DNA of 64,000 bases from an uncultured Lachnospiraceae bacterium. Lineage in GTDB: Bacteria; Bacillota; Clostridia; Lachnospirales; Lachnospiraceae. The notes under the pieces were generated by a model. It worked only from the letters and a program-made list of their open reading frames with translations. It made no database searches and had not been told where the DNA came from. Shown here in pieces: positions 56,341 to 64,000 of this stretch. Position 1 is the first letter of the stretch, and each line of letters begins with the position of its first letter. The translations under genes and the position numbers were made by a program. The DNA is taken from contig CAJTTT010000005.1 of assembly GCA_910579285.1 (NCBI GenBank), forward strand, positions 1-64,000, written 5' to 3'.

Positions 56341-57729
56341 CTATTTCGAAAGATACTCGTTGATTCCCTTTGCAGCCGCTTTTCCGGCTCCCATAGCAAG
56401 AATTACGGTGGCCGCGCCTGTTACCGCATCACCGCCCGCATAGACGCCCTCTTTCGTGGTTGCGCCGAAGTCCTCCTCCGCCACGATGCATTTGTATTTA
56501 TTTACCTCAAGTCCCTCTGTGGTGGACGAGATCAGCGGATTCGGGGACGTACCGAGCGACATAATCACCGTATCCACCTCCATCATAAACTCAGATCCCT
56601 CGATCACCACCGGGCGGCGTCTGCCGGATGCATCAGGCTCACCCAGCTCCATGCGCACACACTTGATACCGGAAACCCAGCCGTTTTCGTCCGAAAGAAT
56701 TTCTGTCGGATTGGTCAGAAGGTCAAAGATGATTCCCTCCTCTTTCGCGTGGTGCACTTCCTCCACACGCGCGGGCAGTTCTTCCTCGCTCCTGCGGTAC
56801 ACGATATGCACCTCCGCGCCAAGACGGAGTGCGGTTCTCGCAGCGTCCATCGCCACGTTTCCGCCGCCCACAACTGCCACCTTCTTCCCGAGCATAATAG
56901 GTGTATTGGAAGTCTCGTCAAAGGCCTTCATCAGATTGCTTCTGGTCAGATACTCATTGGCGGAGAATACGCCAAGCGCCTGTTCTCCGGGAATCCCCAT
57001 GAATTTCGGGAGGCCCGCGCCGGAACCGATAAACACGGCGTCAAATCCCTCATCCTCCATCAGCTCGTCGATGGTGACGGATTTTCCTACCACCACATTG
57101 GTCTCTATCTTCACGCCCAGGCTCTTCACATTCTCAATTTCCTTCGCCACAACTGCCTTCTTCGGCAGACGAAACTCCGGGATACCGTAAACAAGCACAC
57201 CGCCGGGCTCATGGAGCGCCTCAAAAATCGTCACGTCATAGCCCATCTTTGCCAGATCGCCCGCACAGGTTAATCCGGCAGGGCCGGAACCGATGACTGC
57301 CACCTTTTTGTTTTTCTTTTCCGCCGCACCCTCGGGCTTCACGCCGTTCTCTCTGGCCCAGTCAGCCACAAAACGCTCCAGCTTGCCGATGGAGACAGGT
57401 TCTCCCTTAATGCCGCGGATACATTTTCCCTCACACTGGCTCTCCTGCGGGCACACACGGCCGCAGACAGCGGGCAGGGCAGAAGATTCGCTGATAACCT
57501 GGTAAGCGGCGGCGATGTCGCCCTCCTTCACCTTCTCTATAAAACCGGGAATGTCGATGGCTACGGGACATCCCTTAATGCACTGTGCATTCTTACAGTT
57601 GATGCAGCGGGCTGCCTCGCACATCGCTTCCTCTTTATCATAGCCGAGACATACTTCCTCGAAATTCGCTGCACGCACTTTCGCATCCTGTTCACGGACA
57701 GGAACTTTTTTTAACACATCTGCCTGCAT
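56341..57729 (-). CDS. nfnB: NADP-dependent ferredoxin:NAD oxidoreductase subunit B (GltA-like)
   Basis: The larger subunit of the bifurcating transhydrogenase NfnAB, often annotated as glutamate synthase small subunit GltA or SudA. The 462 residues start with two [4Fe-4S] cysteine sets (CINCKNAQCIKGCP and CGRVCPQESQCEGKC). Then come the FAD loop GSGPAGLTCAGDLAKMG and the NADP loop GGGNVAMDAART. Its start overlaps the nfnA stop by one base (TAATG). In clostridia the pair couples reduced ferredoxin and NADH to make NADPH, or reverses this. The neighbour NfnA makes the Nfn call more likely than stand-alone GltA. Confidence 0.9.
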   Translation of the reverse strand: MQADVLKKVPVREQDAKVRAANFEEVCLGYDKEEAMCEAARCINCKNAQCIKGCPVAIDIPGFIEKVKEGDIAAAYQVISESSALPAVCGRVCPQESQCEGKCIRGIKGEPVSIGKLERFVADWARENGVKPEGAAEKKNKKVAVIGSGPAGLTCAGDLAKMGYDVTIFEALHEPGGVLVYGIPEFRLPKKAVVAKEIENVKSLGVKIETNVVVGKSVTIDELMEDEGFDAVFIGSGAGLPKFMGIPGEQALGVFSANEYLTRSNLMKAFDETSNTPIMLGKKVAVVGGGNVAMDAARTALRLGAEVHIVYRRSEEELPARVEEVHHAKEEGIIFDLLTNPTEILSDENGWVSGIKCVRMELGEPDASGRRRPVVIEGSEFMMEVDTVIMSLGTSPNPLISSTTEGLEVNKYKCIVAEEDFGATTKEGVYAGGDAVTGAATVILAMGAGKAAAKGINEYLSK

Positions 57730-58619
57730 TATCTATCACCTCCACAGTTCCCGCACCCGCCGTGATGCGTGTCTCCCTCTTTCGCCTTTAAGTAATCTCT
57801 TCCTTCTTTCGTCTTATACATCTGCTGACGCTTCATCGCCTGATCGAAATCTACTTTGTGGCCGTCAAACTCAGGGCCGTCCACGCAGGCAAATTTCACT
57901 TCCCCGTCAACAGTCAGGCGGCAGGCGCCGCACATGCCTGTGCCGTCCACCATAATGGGGTTCATGCTGACAACGGTGGGCAGGTCATATTTTTTCGTGG
58001 TCAGGCAGACAAACTTCATCATAATCATAGGCCCGATCGCCACGCATACATCATAAGATTTTCCTTCTGATTCGATCAGATCCTCGATCACCTTCGTCAC
58101 CATGCCGCTTCTGCCGTAAGAGCCGTCATCGGTGGTGACATAGAGATTTCCGGCCACCGCCTTCATCTCCTCCTCCATAATGAGCAGATCCTTCGTCTTC
58201 GCTCCAACGATCACGTCCGCGTCAATCCCTCTCTCATGCAGCCACTTTACCTGCGGATAGACGGGCGCGGTGCCAAGTCCCCCGGCAACAAAGAGAATCT
58301 TTTTCTCCTTGAGCGCCTGGATATCTTCCTCCACAAACTCGGAAGGACAGCCAAGCGGTCCTACAAAGTCCTGGAAACTGTCTCCCGTCTTTAAATGCCT
58401 CATCATTTCCGTAGCCGCTCCCACCACCTGGAATACAATGGTGACGGTTCCCTTTTCTCTGTCATAGTCGCAGATGGTAAGGGGAATCCGTTCTCCCTCC
58501 TCATCCATTCTGACGATGACAAACTGTCCCGGCTGACAGGCTTTCGCCACACGGGGCGCTTCCACATCCATGAGATAGATATTTGCTGCCAGTTCTTCTG
58601 CTCTTATAATCCTGTACAT
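57729..58619 (-). CDS. nfnA: NfnA subunit (DHOD electron-transfer-like flavoprotein)
   Basis: The 296-residue partner of NfnB, in the family of dihydroorotate dehydrogenase electron-transfer subunits. It binds FAD (RIPLTICDYD), NAD (FVAGGLGTAPVYPQ) and a [2Fe-2S] cluster by the late Asp/Cys set GTGMCGACRLTV with FACVDG. The start at 58619 has GGAG seven bases upstream and is preferred over an ATG six codons before. A near-consensus promoter lies in the 66-base leader. Together with NfnB it forms a soluble cytosolic enzyme. Confidence 0.9.
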   Translation of the reverse strand: MYRIIRAEELAANIYLMDVEAPRVAKACQPGQFVIVRMDEEGERIPLTICDYDREKGTVTIVFQVVGAATEMMRHLKTGDSFQDFVGPLGCPSEFVEEDIQALKEKKILFVAGGLGTAPVYPQVKWLHERGIDADVIVGAKTKDLLIMEEEMKAVAGNLYVTTDDGSYGRSGMVTKVIEDLIESEGKSYDVCVAIGPMIMMKFVCLTTKKYDLPTVVSMNPIMVDGTGMCGACRLTVDGEVKFACVDGPEFDGHKVDFDQAMKRQQMYKTKEGRDYLKAKEGDTHHGGCGNCGGDR

Positions 58620-58691
58620 CCCAACACTCCTTTTCATAACCGCTATGTATGATACAGTTACTCGTTTCCTTTATCTTACCCGAACTATTCC

Positions 58692-58720
58692 ATAATAGCG
58701 AAACTTACCGCATTTTGCAA
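58692..58720 (-). promoter_or_regulatory. Sigma-A promoter of nfnAB
   Basis: Minus-strand TTGCAA (58715-58720) and TATTAT (58692-58697) are 17 bases apart. RNA would start near 58685. Confidence 0.65.
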
Positions 58721-58723
58721 GTT

Positions 58724-60160
58724 CTATATCGGATTTGCCATAAATTCCTCCGCCTCATCGTAACCGAGCTGGGCTGCAGCCCCTGTGTAAACCTGCACCA
58801 GAAAAACCTTGTCCGTGCGGCTTAAAAGCCCCGTCCCGTCATCATAATACTCGTTGATGGTGTAATAATCTTCCACCCCCACTTTGAGCACAGAGCTGAA
58901 CTGATAACTCAAAACACCACTCTGCCTCGGGTTTTTCCCTGTCGCGTCCTCCAGATACCCGGTCTCCACCAGCCGATTGACCAAGTTGGTCACAGCAGTG
59001 TCCGGCGCAATGGCACCCCGCAGCCTGAGTGTGAAGGTGCGCGTTGTCACCTCGCTGGCAATCCCCTCCTCACTGATGTTCACAAATTTAAACAGCGTTT
59101 TCCCAAGGGGCATGGGGATCGGCCCTGTATAGGGCACGCTGTCCGCAGTCGGCTCCGACTCATCCGTGGTATAGAACGTTTTACAGCCTTCCACGGAATC
59201 CACCGCAATCATCATCGCCTCTGTGTATTCACCGCTGTAAAGCTCCACCTCCGGGGCGTTTGGCACGGCCAGGTTAATCACATAGGTCTTTGTGACAATA
59301 TTGCTCTCAATCCCGTAATCATTCACAAAGAAGGCGCTGACCGTATACTCTCCCGTCTCCAGAAAAAGAGGCGATGTATAGATCTGGCTGTTCTTGTTGG
59401 GCTGTGACCCGTCCATCGTATAGTAAATCGTCCCAGCCGTATTGGAACTCAGTTTTAGCGGAATGACCTCAGCATAACTTCCCTCCACATAGCTGAATTC
59501 CGGCTCCATAGCCAGATAGCCCTGATACATGCTCACGATCCGCTCGTTATCACAGGCTGCCAGCAGATCGTTAATCAGTCCGTACTCTTTCTGATTGGCA
59601 TAGATCGTGATAATCTTTCCGTATGCCTCCTCCACGTCCTCATCGGGATATCTCGGTGAGGACTCCTTGTCAATAATTTTCATAAGGGCCGACAGCGCGT
59701 AGTTATCCATCTGCTGCAGATAGTAATAATCAGCCTCCAGAAAGAGAATCCTCGCCTCCTCCGGGTAATCCGCATAGGCCGACTCCAGACAGGCAATCGC
59801 CTCGCTGTAAGCTCCCTTCTCGGCATAGGCCGCCGCCTTATCAATCTGATAATCCACGGTATGGATATGATAAGCATAGAGGGCATAGGAAATAAACGCT
59901 GCGAGAATAAGAATCACCAGCGCAAGAATCACCTGCGGTTTCCGTCTCCTCTCCCATGCTCTGGCGTCTGTCTCCGCCTCGCCTTCGATCTCTTCCATAC
60001 CGTCCGGCTCCTCCTGCTGGGAAACCAGCGTGGAAAGCGTCTCCGTTATGCTGTTTTCTATTTCTGGTTCGAAATCCGGCACGATCTGGATCTCCTCTCC
60101 GCACTTTTCGCAGAGCAGATAACCGTCCGGCATTTCATGTCCGCAATGAGGACACTTCAT
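58724..60160 (-). CDS. Zinc-ribbon membrane protein with TPR-like and chitobiase-type domains
   Basis: A 478-residue protein. Residues 1-25 are a zinc ribbon (CPHC, CEKC). A charged linker is followed by a membrane helix (about 78-98). Then come TPR-like helices (AAAYAEKGAYSEAIACLESAYADYP). Next are two domains of the chitobiase/beta-hexosaminidase C-terminal type (IYYTMDGSQPN..., FYTTDESEPT...), seen in many clostridial surface proteins. The last 90 residues are of a type I do not recognise. It ends the fhs-folD transcript. No function is known; it may sense the envelope or bind polymers. Confidence 0.82.
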   Translation of the reverse strand: MKCPHCGHEMPDGYLLCEKCGEEIQIVPDFEPEIENSITETLSTLVSQQEEPDGMEEIEGEAETDARAWERRRKPQVILALVILILAAFISYALYAYHIHTVDYQIDKAAAYAEKGAYSEAIACLESAYADYPEEARILFLEADYYYLQQMDNYALSALMKIIDKESSPRYPDEDVEEAYGKIITIYANQKEYGLINDLLAACDNERIVSMYQGYLAMEPEFSYVEGSYAEVIPLKLSSNTAGTIYYTMDGSQPNKNSQIYTSPLFLETGEYTVSAFFVNDYGIESNIVTKTYVINLAVPNAPEVELYSGEYTEAMMIAVDSVEGCKTFYTTDESEPTADSVPYTGPIPMPLGKTLFKFVNISEEGIASEVTTRTFTLRLRGAIAPDTAVTNLVNRLVETGYLEDATGKNPRQSGVLSYQFSSVLKVGVEDYYTINEYYDDGTGLLSRTDKVFLVQVYTGAAAQLGYDEAEEFMANPI

Positions 60161-60191
60161 AGGCCGTTCCCTTCTTTGCTATCATTAACGT

Positions 60192-61043
60192 TCAGCTCAC
60201 GCCTGCTGGCTGAACTGCTGCACAACAGTTATACATAAGCATGGCGATGGTCATCGGCCCTACGCCGCCAGGCACCGGGGTAATCGCGCTGCAGACCGGC
60301 GCAACATCTTCATAATCCACATCCCCGCACAGTTTATTGTTTTCATTTCGGTGAATGCCCACATCGATCACCACCGCGCCTTCTTTCACATACTCTCTGG
60401 TAATCATTTTCGGCTTTCCGACCGCCACTATGAGTATGTCAGCGCGCTTCGTCACTTCCTTTAAATCTTTGGTCCGGGAGTGGGTCACCGTCACCGTACC
60501 ATTCTCCTTAAGCAGCAAAAGCGACATCGGTTTGCCGACAATATTGCTTCTGCCGATCACCACGCACTCTTTGCCGGCAATCTCGATTCCTGAGCGCTTC
60601 AAAAGCTGGATAATCCCTGCAGGCGTGCAGGAAACAAAACCCGGCTGTCCGATACAGAGCGCCCCAACGCTCTGGGGATGAAAACCGTCCACATCCTTTT
60701 TCGGGTCAATGGCCTGGATCACTGCGTCCTCATCAATATGCGCAGGCAGGGGAAGCTGTACCAGAATGCCGTTCACCTCATCTTTGGCGTTCAATTCCCC
60801 GATCAGGGAAAGCAGCTCTTCCTGGGTCGTCTCCGCCGCAAGCTCATAGGCCAGAGACTCAATTCCCACATACGCGCAGGCCTTTTTCTTATTTCCCACA
60901 TAAACGCTGGATGCGGGATCATTCCCCACCTGTATCACTGCCAGGCAGACCTTTTTCCCCTGCGCGGCGAGCGCAGCAACCTGTTCCTTCACTTCATCTT
61001 TGATCTGTGCCGAAATGGCTTTTCCATCTATCATCTGTGGCAT
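60192..61043 (-). CDS. folD: Bifunctional methylene-THF dehydrogenase/cyclohydrolase
   Basis: FolD converts methylene-THF to methenyl- and formyl-THF. The 283 residues carry the catalytic Lys in YVGNKKKAC, the P-loop-like GRSNIVGKP and the end signature PVPGGVGPMTIA. In clostridia it works with Fhs to pass one-carbon units between formate and THF. AAAGGG precedes the ATG. It lies 56 bases after fhs on the same strand and is followed at 31 bases by the zinc-ribbon gene. Confidence 0.95.
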   Translation of the reverse strand: MPQMIDGKAISAQIKDEVKEQVAALAAQGKKVCLAVIQVGNDPASSVYVGNKKKACAYVGIESLAYELAAETTQEELLSLIGELNAKDEVNGILVQLPLPAHIDEDAVIQAIDPKKDVDGFHPQSVGALCIGQPGFVSCTPAGIIQLLKRSGIEIAGKECVVIGRSNIVGKPMSLLLLKENGTVTVTHSRTKDLKEVTKRADILIVAVGKPKMITREYVKEGAVVIDVGIHRNENNKLCGDVDYEDVAPVCSAITPVPGGVGPMTIAMLMYNCCAAVQPAGVS

Positions 61044-61079
61044 TTTTTATCACCCTTTCTTTCCGCAATTTCAAATCCA

Positions 61080-61102
61080 TGCGTGAAACTTTTTTCACGC
61101 TA
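61080..61102 (-). repeat. Short hairpin after fhs, possible reduced B element
   Basis: Directly at the TAG stop of fhs (61100-61102) GCGTGAAA and TTTCACGC form a perfect 8-bp stem with a four-base loop. Start and outer stem match the B elements (TAG-CGTGA...TCACGCA), with the internal arm missing. No T-run follows. Confidence 0.5.
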
Positions 61103-62770
61103 AAACAGCCCTACAATCTTCCCGTCATCGTCCACATCAATCCGATAGGCCGCCGGAGTCTTGGGCAGTCCAGGCATGGTCATCACATCACCCGTCAACA
61201 CTACGACAAAGCCCGCGCCCGCAGACACATAAACCTCCCGCACATGCATCTCAAAACCGATGGGACGCCCCAGAAGCTTCGGGTCATCCGAGAGCGAATA
61301 CTGTGTCTTTGCAATGCAGACAGGCAGCCTGCCGAATCCGGCGTTCTGTAATTTCTCCAACTGCCTCTTTGCCGCAGCCGTGTAGGTTACGCCGCCCGCA
61401 CCGTAAATTTCCGATGCAACGGTGTGGATTTTCTCCATCAGAGACATGTCATCTTCATAGAGCGGCGCAAAAAGACTCACCTTCTTCTCCAGCGTATCGA
61501 GCACCTTCCCCGCCAAAGCTTCTCCGCCTTCTCCGCCTTTCTCCCAGACTTCCGCGAGAGAGAACTCACAGTCCCTGTCCTCACAGAATTTCTGCACATA
61601 GTCGATTTCCTCCTGCGTATCTGAGGCAAATGCGTTCAGTGCAACCACGATGGGCACTCCGTATTTGTGGATGTTCTCTATATGTTTTTCCAGATTCACG
61701 ATGCCCGCCTGCAGCGCCTTCATATCTTTTCTGGAAAGATCCTCCCTGGCTGCGCCGCCGTTATATTTCAGCGCTCTCACGGTGGCAACCAGCACCACTG
61801 CGTCCGGCTTTAAATCGGCCATACGGCACTTGATGTCGAAAAATTTCTCCGCGCCCAGATCTGCGCCGAATCCGGCCTCCGTAATGACATAATCCGCCAT
61901 TTTGAGTGCGGTCTTAGTTGCCATCACGGAATTGCAGCCGTGTGCAATATTTGCGAAAGGACCGCCGTGCACAAGGGCAGGCGTGTGCTCTAACGTCTGG
62001 ATCAGATTCGGTTTCATGGCGTCCTTTAACAGCGCCGCCATCGCGCCCACTGCCTGCAGATCCTTAGCCGTCACAGGTTCGCCGGAATCATCATAGGCAA
62101 CGATAATCCGGGAAAGACGTTCTTTCAGATCCTTAAAGTCCGCTGCCAGACAGAGAATCGCCATAATCTCGGAGGCAACTGTAATCACAAAGTGATCCTC
62201 TCTCACCACGCCGTTTGCCTTGCCGCCCATACCGACTACAATATTGCGCAGCGCCCTGTCATTCATGTCAAGACATCTCTTCCAGATAATCTGTCTTGTA
62301 TCTATCCGCAGCAGATTCCCCTGCTGGATGTGATTGTCCAAAAGCGCAGCCAGCAGATTATTGGCGGATGTGATTGCATGGAAATCTCCCGTGAAATGGA
62401 GGTTCAAGTCCTCCATCGGCACTACCTGGGAATACCCGCCTCCGGCTGCGCCCCCTTTGATGCCGAAACACGGTCCAAGAGAAGGCTCCCGCAAGGCAAT
62501 CACAGCCTTTTTTTCAAGTCTGGCAAAGGCCTGCCCCAATCCGACTGTAACCGTGGTTTTTCCCTCCCCAGCCGGGGTGGGATTGATGGCCGTCACAAGA
62601 ATCAGTTTTCCCTCCGGGTTCTTTCTGATTTTCTCTATGTATTCCTCTGAAAGCTTCGCCTTATATCTGCCGTAAACCTCCAGATCATCCTGCTCGATGC
62701 CGATCTGCCGCGCCACCTCCGTTATCGGTGTAAGCTCCGCCGCCTGGGCGATCTCAATATCTGTCTTCAT
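61100..62770 (-). CDS. fhs: Formate-tetrahydrofolate ligase
   Basis: Fhs activates formate with ATP to formyl-THF, a central one-carbon step of clostridial and acetogenic metabolism. The 556 residues carry the P-loop region TPAGEGKTTVTVGLGQA (residues 65-81), GGAAGGGYSQVVPM and NIAHGCNSV. Length is normal for the monofunctional bacterial enzyme. AAAGGAGAGG precedes the ATG. With folD and the 5-formyl-THF cyclo-ligase part at 36.6 kb this window holds much of the folate one-carbon cycle; the remaining Wood-Ljungdahl genes are not in view. Confidence 0.96.
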   Translation of the reverse strand: MKTDIEIAQAAELTPITEVARQIGIEQDDLEVYGRYKAKLSEEYIEKIRKNPEGKLILVTAINPTPAGEGKTTVTVGLGQAFARLEKKAVIALREPSLGPCFGIKGGAAGGGYSQVVPMEDLNLHFTGDFHAITSANNLLAALLDNHIQQGNLLRIDTRQIIWKRCLDMNDRALRNIVVGMGGKANGVVREDHFVITVASEIMAILCLAADFKDLKERLSRIIVAYDDSGEPVTAKDLQAVGAMAALLKDAMKPNLIQTLEHTPALVHGGPFANIAHGCNSVMATKTALKMADYVITEAGFGADLGAEKFFDIKCRMADLKPDAVVLVATVRALKYNGGAAREDLSRKDMKALQAGIVNLEKHIENIHKYGVPIVVALNAFASDTQEEIDYVQKFCEDRDCEFSLAEVWEKGGEGGEALAGKVLDTLEKKVSLFAPLYEDDMSLMEKIHTVASEIYGAGGVTYTAAAKRQLEKLQNAGFGRLPVCIAKTQYSLSDDPKLLGRPIGFEMHVREVYVSAGAGFVVVLTGDVMTMPGLPKTPAAYRIDVDDDGKIVGLF

Positions 62771-62821
62771 ATGCCTCTCCTTTCAGAAGTCTGCACAGAG
62801 AATACCGCATTTCCAGTAATC

Positions 62822-64000
62822 TCACTCACCTCCGAGAATCTGTTCAAACTCCGCCGCGCTCATCAAAATCTTGCGCGGTTTGGTTCCTTCTTCCTCTCCT
62901 ACAACCCCGGCGTCGCAAAGCTGATCCATAATGCGTGCGGCCCGGTTAAAGCCGATCTTAAACATGCGCTGCAGCATACCGATAGATGCCTTGTCCTTCT
63001 CAATGATAAAGCGGCCTGCCTCCGCAAAATATTCGTCGTACGCGGAATCCGCATCCCCCGCCGCGCCCGGCGTTCCTGTCTGGCCCGACTCAACGGCTAT
63101 GCTGTTGATCTGCTCCTCCACAGCTTCCCCGGATGCCCCTTCGGGCACATAGGCTTTTAAGAACTCCACCACATCGGAAACCTCATCATCGGAGACAAAG
63201 GGTCCCTGCATGCGTGCCGGTTTCGGATATCCCTGCGGATAAAAGAGCATGTCACCCTTACCGAGAAGCTTCTCCGCCCCCACCATATCCAGAATGGTGC
63301 GGGAATCCACGCCACTGGACACCGCAAAGGCCACGCGGCTTGGCATGTTCGCCTTGATCAGACCCGTGATGACATCCACGGAAGGACGCTGCGTGGCAAT
63401 GATCAGATGGATGCCGCATGCTCTCGCAAGCTGTGCCAGACGGCAGATGGATTCCTCCACCTCTCCCGGTGACACCATCATCAGATCCGCCAGCTCGTCC
63501 ACAATGATCAGAATCTGCGGCATTTTTTCCGGCGCATCGGGGTCTCCCGAAGCCTGCATGTTCTCCACTTTTTTATTGTAGCCCTTCAAATCCCGGACAT
63601 TGAAATCCGCAAACTTTTTATAACGCTCCGTCATTTCCGCAACACCCCAGTGCAGGGCTGCCGCCGCCTTCTTCGGATCTGTCACCACCGGGATCAGCAG
63701 ATGGGGAATGCCGTTGTAAACACTCAGTTCCACTACTTTGGGGTCAATCATAATCATCTTCACATCCGCCGGATGCGCCTTGAACAGAATGCCCATAATA
63801 ATGGTGTTGATGCAGACAGACTTACCAGACCCGGTTGCCCCGGCGATCAAAAGATGGGGCATTTTTGCAATATCCGCAAACACGGTCTTTCCTCCGATAT
63901 CCTTACCTACCGCAAAGATCAGATTTGTTGGGAATTTATCAAACTCCGGCGATTCCACCAGATCCCGGAAAGGCACCGCCGTATTCTCCTTGTTGGGAAC
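62822..64000 (-). CDS. DNA translocase FtsK/SpoIIIE, 3' part
   Basis: The window ends inside this gene: the frame is open through 64000 and reads VPNKENTAVPFRDLVES at the edge, so only the motor and DNA-reading domains are seen. The Walker A is GATGSGKS, Walker B is ILIIVDELADLMM, and the C-terminal gamma domain (SIGMLQRMFKIGFNRAARIMDQL) reads the KOPS/SRS polarity sites. It moves chromosomes through the division or spore septum. Which of FtsK or SpoIIIE it is cannot be told without the membrane domain. It is followed by fhs, an arrangement I do not know from model species. Confidence 0.93.
   Translation of the reverse strand, partial: VPNKENTAVPFRDLVESPEFDKFPTNLIFAVGKDIGGKTVFADIAKMPHLLIAGATGSGKSVCINTIIMGILFKAHPADVKMIMIDPKVVELSVYNGIPHLLIPVVTDPKKAAAALHWGVAEMTERYKKFADFNVRDLKGYNKKVENMQASGDPDAPEKMPQILIIVDELADLMMVSPGEVEESICRLAQLARACGIHLIIATQRPSVDVITGLIKANMPSRVAFAVSSGVDSRTILDMVGAEKLLGKGDMLFYPQGYPKPARMQGPFVSDDEVSDVVEFLKAYVPEGASGEAVEEQINSIAVESGQTGTPGAAGDADSAYDEYFAEAGRFIIEKDKASIGMLQRMFKIGFNRAARIMDQLCDAGVVGEEEGTKPRKILMSAAEFEQILGGE

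Noticed and set aside
62771..62821. A complete fourth copy of element B before fhs
   Set aside because: Only about 30 bases of the second hairpin can be lined up, with several changes; kept only as a remark in the findings.
1..64000. CRISPR arrays, tRNA or rRNA genes, prophage or transposase genes
   Set aside because: No regular direct repeats with spacers, no cloverleaf-like segments and no integrase or transposase frames were found by reading.

Overview
The window comes from a Gram-positive, spore-forming anaerobe of the class Clostridia, most likely Lachnospiraceae. The reasons are a paired GlgC/GlgD glycogen synthesis locus, an NfnA/NfnB electron-bifurcating pair, formate-tetrahydrofolate ligase next to FolD, sporulation genes (yqfC, yqfD, a ylbJ-like gene, a BofC-like gene, a SpoVB-like flippase, an FtsK/SpoIIIE translocase), and strong AGGAGG-type ribosome sites. 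This is read from gene content only. No rRNA, tRNA, CRISPR array, prophage or insertion sequence was seen. Nearly all genes are on the minus strand; the plus-strand exceptions are glgC-glgD, the ylbJ-like gene, a diguanylate cyclase and an AraC regulator.

Layout: 1-3.4 kb holds recU (with a candidate LexA box), an RluA-type pseudouridine synthase, a small membrane protein and a short-chain dehydrogenase. 3.6-6.0 kb is glgC-glgD. 6.1-9.9 kb has a YgiQ radical SAM protein, a HAD phosphatase and the ylbJ-like gene. 10-18.4 kb has a membrane-bound amidase with a poly-arginine tail, a coiled-coil protein, coaD, rsmD, parC, a membrane protein and parE. 18.5-20.7 kb has a possible nuclease-like protein and a diguanylate cyclase. 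20.7-33.8 kb carries branched-chain amino acid and methionine synthesis (leuCD; metH-ilvB-two small subunits-ilvC), a two-component system and a lipoprotein. 33.9-36.4 kb has a metal-responsive ArsR/HMA pair and a chemoreceptor. 36.6-50.8 kb is one long minus-strand run: rlmH, yqfC, yqfD, phoH, a degenerate membrane HD protein, ybeY, a flippase, a BofC-like protein, two flavoproteins, proB, ynzC and a fused 5-formyl-THF cyclo-ligase/ProA. 50.9-55.1 kb is a sugar isomerase-kinase-aldolase cassette facing an AraC regulator. 55.1-64 kb has a MORN-repeat protein, nfnAB, a zinc-ribbon protein, folD, fhs and the 3' part of ftsK/spoIIIE.

The most unusual signal is non-coding. A roughly 100-nt two-hairpin element occurs three times (94-210, 33071-33167, 49709-49806). 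Each time it starts exactly at the TAG stop codon of the gene before it, and base changes on one side of its stems are matched on the other. A shrunken form follows fhs at the same stop codon (61080-61102). Two other structured repeat families also sit directly behind stop codons (5981-6084 and 11486-11560; 21962-22093 and 39847-39936).

Other points of note are the in-frame cyclo-ligase/ProA fusion, a PgpH-like HD protein in the conserved phoH-ybeY position whose HD pair reads HR, two tandem acetolactate synthase small subunits with a strong internal promoter, and a perfect 9-2-9 operator in front of the ArsR gene.
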